DNA from: Bacillota bacterium
Lineage (GTDB): Bacteria > Bacillota > Clostridia > Peptostreptococcales > Natronincolaceae
Assembly (NCBI GenBank): GCA_023387935.1
Contig: JAEWHG010000114.1
Location: 1 to 28,030 of the forward strand
DNA length: 28,030 nucleotides
Reading direction: 5' to 3'
A program made the position numbers and the translations under genes. The notes below the pieces were generated by a model that was not told the origin of the DNA, ran no database searches, and was given only the letters and a program-made list of their open reading frames with translations. This document shows, piece after piece, positions 23,744 through 28,030 of the stretch. The stretch's first letter is position 1, and each line of letters opens with the position of its first letter.

Positions 23744-23816
23744 AATAAGAACTACACCCACCAGCGCAATCAAAGATTGCTGATGAATCCCAGGATCCAT
23801 GTTGTATTCACAATAA
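23744..23816 (-). repeat. Palindromic intergenic repeat, copy C
   Basis: A 73-nt element between the AOR and activator genes. It is close to copy B, with shared GCAATCAAAGATTGCTGATG and GTTGTATTCACAATAA blocks on the plus strand. The outer stem pairs with several G-U pairs on the minus strand (ATTCATCA with TGGTGGGT). Its end abuts the hairpin that begins at 23817. Confidence 0.85.
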
Positions 23817-23855
23817 AATGCTCCATAATAGAACATCGTTCTATTATGGAGCATT
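23817..23855 (-). terminator. Terminator of the sigma-54 activator gene
   Basis: Perfect 18-bp stem, arms 23817-23834 and 23838-23855, around an ATC loop. On the minus strand it is followed by TTATTG, the first bases of repeat copy C. It starts ten bases after the stop codon. Confidence 0.85.
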
Positions 23856-23864
23856 CATATATCA

Positions 23865-25238
23865 TTAATAATGGTCAGCTTCTCCAGTCCTACAAATATC
23901 ATACTTTTTAAGCTTTCTGTAGAGCGTATTTCTTCCTATCCCTAATATTTCTGCTGCCCTACTAATATTTCCATTACATTTTTCTATTATTTTTTCAATA
24001 TGAGCTTTTTCGATAGCTTCTAGGCTTATATTCTCTGTTATTGTGAACTCTTCATCTATAGATTTATTGGTGTCTGCGATCTGCCATAGTTTACTATTTT
24101 GAGAATTAATAATACGCTCAACTGTATTTTCAAGCTCCCTAACATTCCCTTGCCAAGAATAATTACTCATTTCCTTCATTAAATCATCCGATAATCTAAC
24201 TGGATTTTTGCCAAGCTTTGATGATTTTATTTCAATAAAATAATCGATCAATAGAGGGATATCATCCTTTCTCTGGCGCAAAGGCAATAAATTAAGTGGC
24301 AGAACATTTAACCTGTAAAATAAATCTTTTCTAAACTGACCATTCATAATACTTTTCTTAATGTCTCTATTTGTTGCTGCAATAATCCGAACATCTACCT
24401 GTATTTCTCTGGTGCCTCCTATTCTAAAAAGATTGCCATTTTCAAGAATCCTAAGGAGTTTTATCTGCATATCTAGGGGCATCTCTCCAATCTCATCTAA
24501 AAATAGAGTTCCTCCATCTGCAAGTTCAAATTTACCTTGACGTCCTCCCTTTATCGCTCCAGTAAATGCTCCATCTTCATAGCCAAAAAGCTCCGACTCT
24601 ATTAAATCCTTAGGAATAGCGCCACAATTAATAGCTACAAAAGGAGCATTCCGCCTATAGCTTTCATTATGTATTGCCTGAGCAAATACTTCTTTTCCTG
24701 TTCCACTTTCTCCAGTAATTAATACAGTAGATGGACTATTCGATATTTCCTTCGCATAAATAATTGTATTTAGAAACTCTTTATTTTCTCCAATGATCTT
24801 ATCAAATGTGTATAGCGCTTGTTTTCCCATAACCTTATTAGCTAACTTTCTAACGTTTTTTATTTCATCAATAGTACAAACTATTCCCTCATACTTATAT
24901 TTACTTCGTTTTTTATCTATTATTGGATATGCACTTAATATACAATGTATTTTTCCCTTTTTACCTTGAACAAAAGCCTCTTCCTGAAAGTAAGTTTTTC
25001 TACTATCTAAATTTTCCTGAATGCTCTCCCATTTATCAATAATATCATCAACTTTTATTCCTCTAGCTTCTTCTTGGCTCAACCCTAGAACTTCACTTAC
25101 AGTGCGATTGATTATTCTAATGTGCCCCTTAGGACCTACAGTAAAAATCCCAGTATTAATAGTATCCATAATGGTTTCAATGTATTGTTTTGCGACTATC
25201 AGCTTATGATTTAATTCTTCCAAGGATTTTGATTCCAT
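23865..25238 (-). CDS. Sigma-54-dependent transcriptional activator (PAS-AAA-Fis)
   Basis: Enhancer-binding protein of 457 residues that opens sigma-54 promoters using ATP. It has an N-terminal PAS-like sensor at about 15-125 (TINTGIFTVGPKGHIRIIN), a short linker, then the AAA+ domain: Walker A GESGTGKE at 176-183, the sigma-54-contact GAFTGA loop at 223-228, Walker B GTLFLDEI at 243-250, and the NVRELEN motif near 375. The C-terminal Fis helix-turn-helix ISRAAEILGIGRNTLYRKLKKY ends near 445. There is no receiver domain, so the signal is sensed directly, perhaps a redox state or small ligand. ATG with GGGGGG seven bases upstream. The sigma-54 promoter of the next gene, AOR, is its probable target. 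Confidence 0.95.
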   Translation of the reverse strand: MESKSLEELNHKLIVAKQYIETIMDTINTGIFTVGPKGHIRIINRTVSEVLGLSQEEARGIKVDDIIDKWESIQENLDSRKTYFQEEAFVQGKKGKIHCILSAYPIIDKKRSKYKYEGIVCTIDEIKNVRKLANKVMGKQALYTFDKIIGENKEFLNTIIYAKEISNSPSTVLITGESGTGKEVFAQAIHNESYRRNAPFVAINCGAIPKDLIESELFGYEDGAFTGAIKGGRQGKFELADGGTLFLDEIGEMPLDMQIKLLRILENGNLFRIGGTREIQVDVRIIAATNRDIKKSIMNGQFRKDLFYRLNVLPLNLLPLRQRKDDIPLLIDYFIEIKSSKLGKNPVRLSDDLMKEMSNYSWQGNVRELENTVERIINSQNSKLWQIADTNKSIDEEFTITENISLEAIEKAHIEKIIEKCNGNISRAAEILGIGRNTLYRKLKKYDICRTGEADHY

Positions 25239-25292
25239 AAATATCCCCCCAATAATATTGTAAAAATAGCACGTCCGATCTCAGCTAGTTTA

Positions 25293-25321
25293 ATTTTATA
25301 TTTATAATATATATAAGTCAA
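25293..25321 (-). promoter_or_regulatory. Candidate sigma-A promoter of the activator gene
   Basis: On the minus strand TTGACT (25321-25316) and TAAAAT (25298-25293) are 17 bases apart, about 55 bases upstream of the activator start codon. Confidence 0.55.
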
Positions 25322-25432
25322 AATGTTTTCATCTACAAATTATTACTTATGTATTATTTTTCTTAATCAATTGATATAATTAACTAAACATTGAAATAGA
25401 AAGTGATATCAATAGTGGAAAGGAAGATACAC

Positions 25433-27388
25433 ATGAAAAAAATAAGAACAGCCTGCTCTTTAGATTGCTGGGATGCCTGCTCCATAGAAGTCACTATGGA
25501 TGGAGATGAAATTATTAAAATTCAAGGGGACCCTAGTAATCCTATTACGAAAGGATTCATATGCCAAAAAGGTATTCAACATATAGAAAGGGTTCTCAGT
25601 CCAAATAGACTAACATCACCTCTAAAAAAGATTGATCATCATTGGGTTTCTATTTCCTGGGATGATGCAATAAATGAAATTGCATTGAAACTTAAAGAAA
25701 TCAAAGAAAACTATGGTTCAAGCTCATTAATACATTATAAAGACTATGGACATGGGGGACTATTAAAAAACATTGACACCGCATTTTTTAATGGTTATGG
25801 AGGTGCTACATCCCATAAGGGCAGTCTATGCTGGAGCGCTGGAATAGCCGCCCAAAAATCTGATTTCGGAACATCTCTAAGCCACAATCCAGAGGATCAT
25901 TTGAATTCTAAAACTATAATAATTTGGGGCAGAAATCCTGTTGATACGAATGTCCATCTAGTACCCTTTCTAAAAAAGGCAAAGGAAAAGGGCGCTAACA
26001 TTGTTGTGATAGATCCTATTAAAACTTCTACTGCGCAAATATCTACTCACTACTACCAAGTTCACCCAGAAGGCGATGGTTTTTTAGCATTAGCTATGGC
26101 AAAGCTAATAATAGAGCAAAAACTCTATGATAAAACATTTATAAATAATTACAGCAATGGATTTCACAGCTATTTAGAGTATGTAGAATCTTTTGATTTA
26201 AATGATTTAATAAATAAAGCAGGACTTTCTTTAGAAAGCGTAAAAGAACTAACTGATTTGTATGCTAAGAAAAAGCCATCTTCTATTATTTTAGGCTACG
26301 GCTTACAAAGATACTATAATGGTGGAAAAAACATTAGACTTATAGATGCGCTGGCAGCCTTGACTGGAAACATCGGCATACCTGGAGGAGGCGTATCCTA
26401 TGCCAACAAATATACCTCTAGATGGATTGACAATGACTATGTTAACAATACACTACCATATGAGCCACCTAGCTTTAAGAAAGCTCTTTTTTCTAAATAT
26501 ATTTTAGATGATGCTCCTGATAAAATAAAAGGTATCTTCGTAACAACCAGTAACCTTGTAGTACAGCTTCCAGATACGAATAGAACTATGGAGGCATTTA
26601 AATCTATTCCTTTTAAAGTGGTTATCGATCACTTTTTAACCGATACAGCTCAATTAGCAGATTACGTTCTGCCTTGTACTCACATTTATGAGGAAGAGGA
26701 CTTTATTTTTTCCTCAATGTGGCAGCCTTATTTCCACTATACAGAAAGGGTTTTAGAACCAAGACATGGAGTAAAAAGTGAATTTGAAATTTTTAATTTA
26801 ATAGCTAAAGAAATGAATATGACCAAATTTCTAGAAGAATATCCTGATGAAAAAACCTATTTGCAAATCAGTCTTGCTCCGCTCCTAAGAGATATGGGAT
26901 TTTCTTTAGAAGATATTAAGGGAAAAAGTCTAAAGCTAGATGGAAACCAAGTTCCTTGGAAAAATAAAATATTTGCTACACCCTCTAAAAAATTTCAATT
27001 TATTAATCCAAAGGAAGACGATCTGGAGTTTATTTGCCATAGGGATGATACTTATCCATTACACCTTCTATCCGTACATCCCAAGCATTCTCTTCACTCT
27101 CAACACTTTAAAGATGAAGACCCTAATACATTACCTAAAGTATATGGAAGTGAAGAAACCTTTAAAACCTACCATGTTTATAATAATGAAGAAATCACAT
27201 TACTCTCTAAGGACGGAAGTATAAAAGGAATTGCCTCCTTTAGTGAGGATATAAAAAAAGGTGTTCTAATGGTTTATGAAGGCTGGTGGCTAAAAAACCA
27301 ATGCATCAATCACCTTACCCCAACTGGTGTGTCTGATATTGGCGACCAAGCTGTTTTTAATAACTGTATGTGTAGAATTTCAAAATAA
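25433..27388 (+). CDS. Molybdopterin-dependent oxidoreductase
   Basis: Cytoplasmic member of the DMSO-reductase superfamily, 651 residues, with no Tat signal. The N-terminal 4Fe-4S site is C8-x3-C12-x3-C16-x27-C44. The segment HKGSLCWSAG places C133 where nitrate reductase NapA has its molybdenum-ligand Cys (LCMAS). IIIWGRNPVDT and NIVVIDP are dinucleotide-pterin contacts, and the C-terminal domain (HLLSVHPKHSLHSQHF) is typical for the family. The substrate and electron partner are unknown; there are no adjacent FeS or membrane subunits. The start is the ATG seven bases after AAGGAAG; the GTG ten codons upstream has no good ribosome site. It is divergent from the sigma-54 activator gene, which may control it, although no sigma-54 site is seen in front. 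Confidence 0.92.
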   Translation: MKKIRTACSLDCWDACSIEVTMDGDEIIKIQGDPSNPITKGFICQKGIQHIERVLSPNRLTSPLKKIDHHWVSISWDDAINEIALKLKEIKENYGSSSLIHYKDYGHGGLLKNIDTAFFNGYGGATSHKGSLCWSAGIAAQKSDFGTSLSHNPEDHLNSKTIIIWGRNPVDTNVHLVPFLKKAKEKGANIVVIDPIKTSTAQISTHYYQVHPEGDGFLALAMAKLIIEQKLYDKTFINNYSNGFHSYLEYVESFDLNDLINKAGLSLESVKELTDLYAKKKPSSIILGYGLQRYYNGGKNIRLIDALAALTGNIGIPGGGVSYANKYTSRWIDNDYVNNTLPYEPPSFKKALFSKYILDDAPDKIKGIFVTTSNLVVQLPDTNRTMEAFKSIPFKVVIDHFLTDTAQLADYVLPCTHIYEEEDFIFSSMWQPYFHYTERVLEPRHGVKSEFEIFNLIAKEMNMTKFLEEYPDEKTYLQISLAPLLRDMGFSLEDIKGKSLKLDGNQVPWKNKIFATPSKKFQFINPKEDDLEFICHRDDTYPLHLLSVHPKHSLHSQHFKDEDPNTLPKVYGSEETFKTYHVYNNEEITLLSKDGSIKGIASFSEDIKKGVLMVYEGWWLKNQCINHLTPTGVSDIGDQAVFNNCMCRISK

Positions 27389-27394
27389 AGTATT

Positions 27395-27422
27395 TTGAAT
27401 TTTTTAACAAGTCTGGTATAAT
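27395..27422 (+). promoter_or_regulatory. Promoter of the MATE exporter gene
   Basis: TTGAAT (27395-27400), a 16-base spacer and TATAAT (27417-27422) with an extended TG in front. The -10 box lies inside the left arm of the large inverted repeat at 27409-27457. Confidence 0.65.
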
Positions 27423-27457
27423 GTATTTAGTGTATCTAAATATATTATACCAGACTT
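27409..27457. repeat. 49-bp dyad: terminator and possible operator
   Basis: Two 22-base arms (27409-27430 and 27436-27457) pair throughout with one G-U pair, around TGTAT. It ends the oxidoreductase gene, 20 bases after its stop, and has a short T-run on the plus strand. Because the promoter's -10 box is in the left arm, the same dyad could also be a repressor-binding site. Confidence 0.75.
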
Positions 27458-27520
27458 TTAAAATGGAAAGGAGCAGGCGGCTTAGTCCTATAAATTAGGC
27501 TATTCATTGCCTAAAGGAGT

Positions 27521-28030
27521 ATGAACTTTAAAGAAAAACAGACCCTTATCTTAGAAGGTAATATATCTAAGGTTATATTAACTCTAGCAGCACCGATTAT
27601 GTTTAATAATTTAGTACAAACCCTTTATAATTTAGCCGATACATATTGGGTAAGTAAATTAGGCACCACAGCAATGGCCTCTATTACATTAGTATTCCCT
27701 GTAATTTTTCTATCCCTATCAATAGGTACAGGAATTAATGTTGCAGGTACTGCTTTAATATCTCAGTATATTGGATCAAATGATCAAAAGGATGCAACGA
27801 GAATAGCTACACAAATGTTTAGTTTTTCTGTAATTTTATCTATTATTCTAAGTATTATAGGTTACTTCGCGACTCCTTCTATAGTCAGAGCCATGGGTGG
27901 AGTAGGCGATGTTTTTACCTACAGTACTCAGTATCTATCCATTATGTTTTGGGAAATTCCAGGTATGTTCCTTTTCCTTGTGTATACTTCTATAAAACAA
28001 AGTCAAGGGGATACGATTACACCTATGATA
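27521..28030 (+). CDS. MATE-family multidrug/metabolite exporter (partial)
   Basis: N-terminal 170 codons of a MATE efflux protein cut by the window end. From the ATG the product reads MNFKEKQTLILEGNISKVI, then LTLAAPIMFNNLVQTLYNLAD with TYWVSKLG. These fit the first helix and the D-T-Y/F-x-V loop of clostridial MATE proteins. Further helices follow, with GTGINVAGTALISQYIG. MATE proteins export cationic compounds using sodium or proton gradients; the substrate here is unknown. The ribosome site AAAGGAG is only one base from the ATG, unusually close, but no other start fits since a TAA stop lies nine bases upstream. A leader of about 100 nt with AGGC/GCCT and TAG-CCTA pairings lies in front. 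Confidence 0.88.
   Translation, partial: MNFKEKQTLILEGNISKVILTLAAPIMFNNLVQTLYNLADTYWVSKLGTTAMASITLVFPVIFLSLSIGTGINVAGTALISQYIGSNDQKDATRIATQMFSFSVILSIILSIIGYFATPSIVRAMGGVGDVFTYSTQYLSIMFWEIPGMFLFLVYTSIKQSQGDTITPMI

Larger units (their letters stand above)
23551..23864. other. Regulatory intergenic region upstream of AOR (314 bp)
   Basis: Between the AOR gene and the activator gene this stretch holds a sigma-54 promoter, a direct repeat TTGAAAAATAA at 23629-23639 and 23655-23665, a dyad at 23716-23732, repeat copy C and the activator gene's terminator. A 68-codon open frame in it is made of these elements and is not called as a gene. Confidence 0.7.

Noticed and set aside
23648..23854. Open frame of 68 codons on the minus strand
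   Set aside because: It is built from repeat copy C and part of the terminator hairpin, has no good ribosome site, and its sequence resembles no protein.
25239..25432. Possible sigma-54 promoter for the molybdopterin oxidoreductase
   Set aside because: No TGGCA-N-TTGC arrangement was found on the plus strand. TATAAT at 25375-25380 exists but its -35 region (TATTAT) is poor, so no promoter was called.

Overview
The window is low-GC, densely coded DNA with Shine-Dalgarno-led genes. It contains clostridial-type genes (ThlA-like thiolase, atypical FolD, tungsten aldehyde oxidoreductase, flavinylated surface protein, sigma-54 activator). It most likely comes from an anaerobic member of the Clostridia, of the Alkaliphilus/Clostridium kind; the genus is an inference from gene style, not proven. 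No rRNA, tRNA, CRISPR array or complete insertion sequence was seen.

Left part (1-5470, minus strand): a secreted or membrane-anchored protein with four FMN-binding domains, then a phosphate-uptake operon read as pstS-pstC-pstA-pstB-phoU. The phoU gene is only an N-terminal remnant that runs into the operon's terminator hairpin. Upstream of pstS is a striking row of six TTAAC-type Pho boxes ahead of a TATAAT box.

Middle part (5498-17804): a TDT-family anion transporter and a processive glycolipid glycosyltransferase (both minus), an EamA exporter (plus), a fabG/phaB-like reductase plus thiolase pair (minus), an AI-2E-family permease, a lone glutamate-cysteine ligase, a propeller-like lipoprotein (all minus), and a dCache chemoreceptor (plus). 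Strong intrinsic terminators separate most units.

Right part (17832-28030): folD, a nitroreductase-like protein, a conserved protein of unknown function, a metallophosphoesterase lacking a normal start codon, a MoaD/ThiS-like sulfur carrier, and an aldehyde:ferredoxin oxidoreductase (AOR), all minus. The AOR has a well-matched sigma-54 promoter and lies next to a sigma-54 activator gene. That activator is divergent from a molybdopterin oxidoreductase, and the window ends inside a MATE exporter. The AOR, MoaD-like protein, activator and molybdopterin enzyme look like a tungsten/molybdenum redox island under sigma-54 control.

Three copies of a 73-74 nt palindromic intergenic repeat (one in the pst operon, two flanking the AOR gene) form the least explained element in the window. 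Two of them begin exactly at the base of a terminator hairpin.
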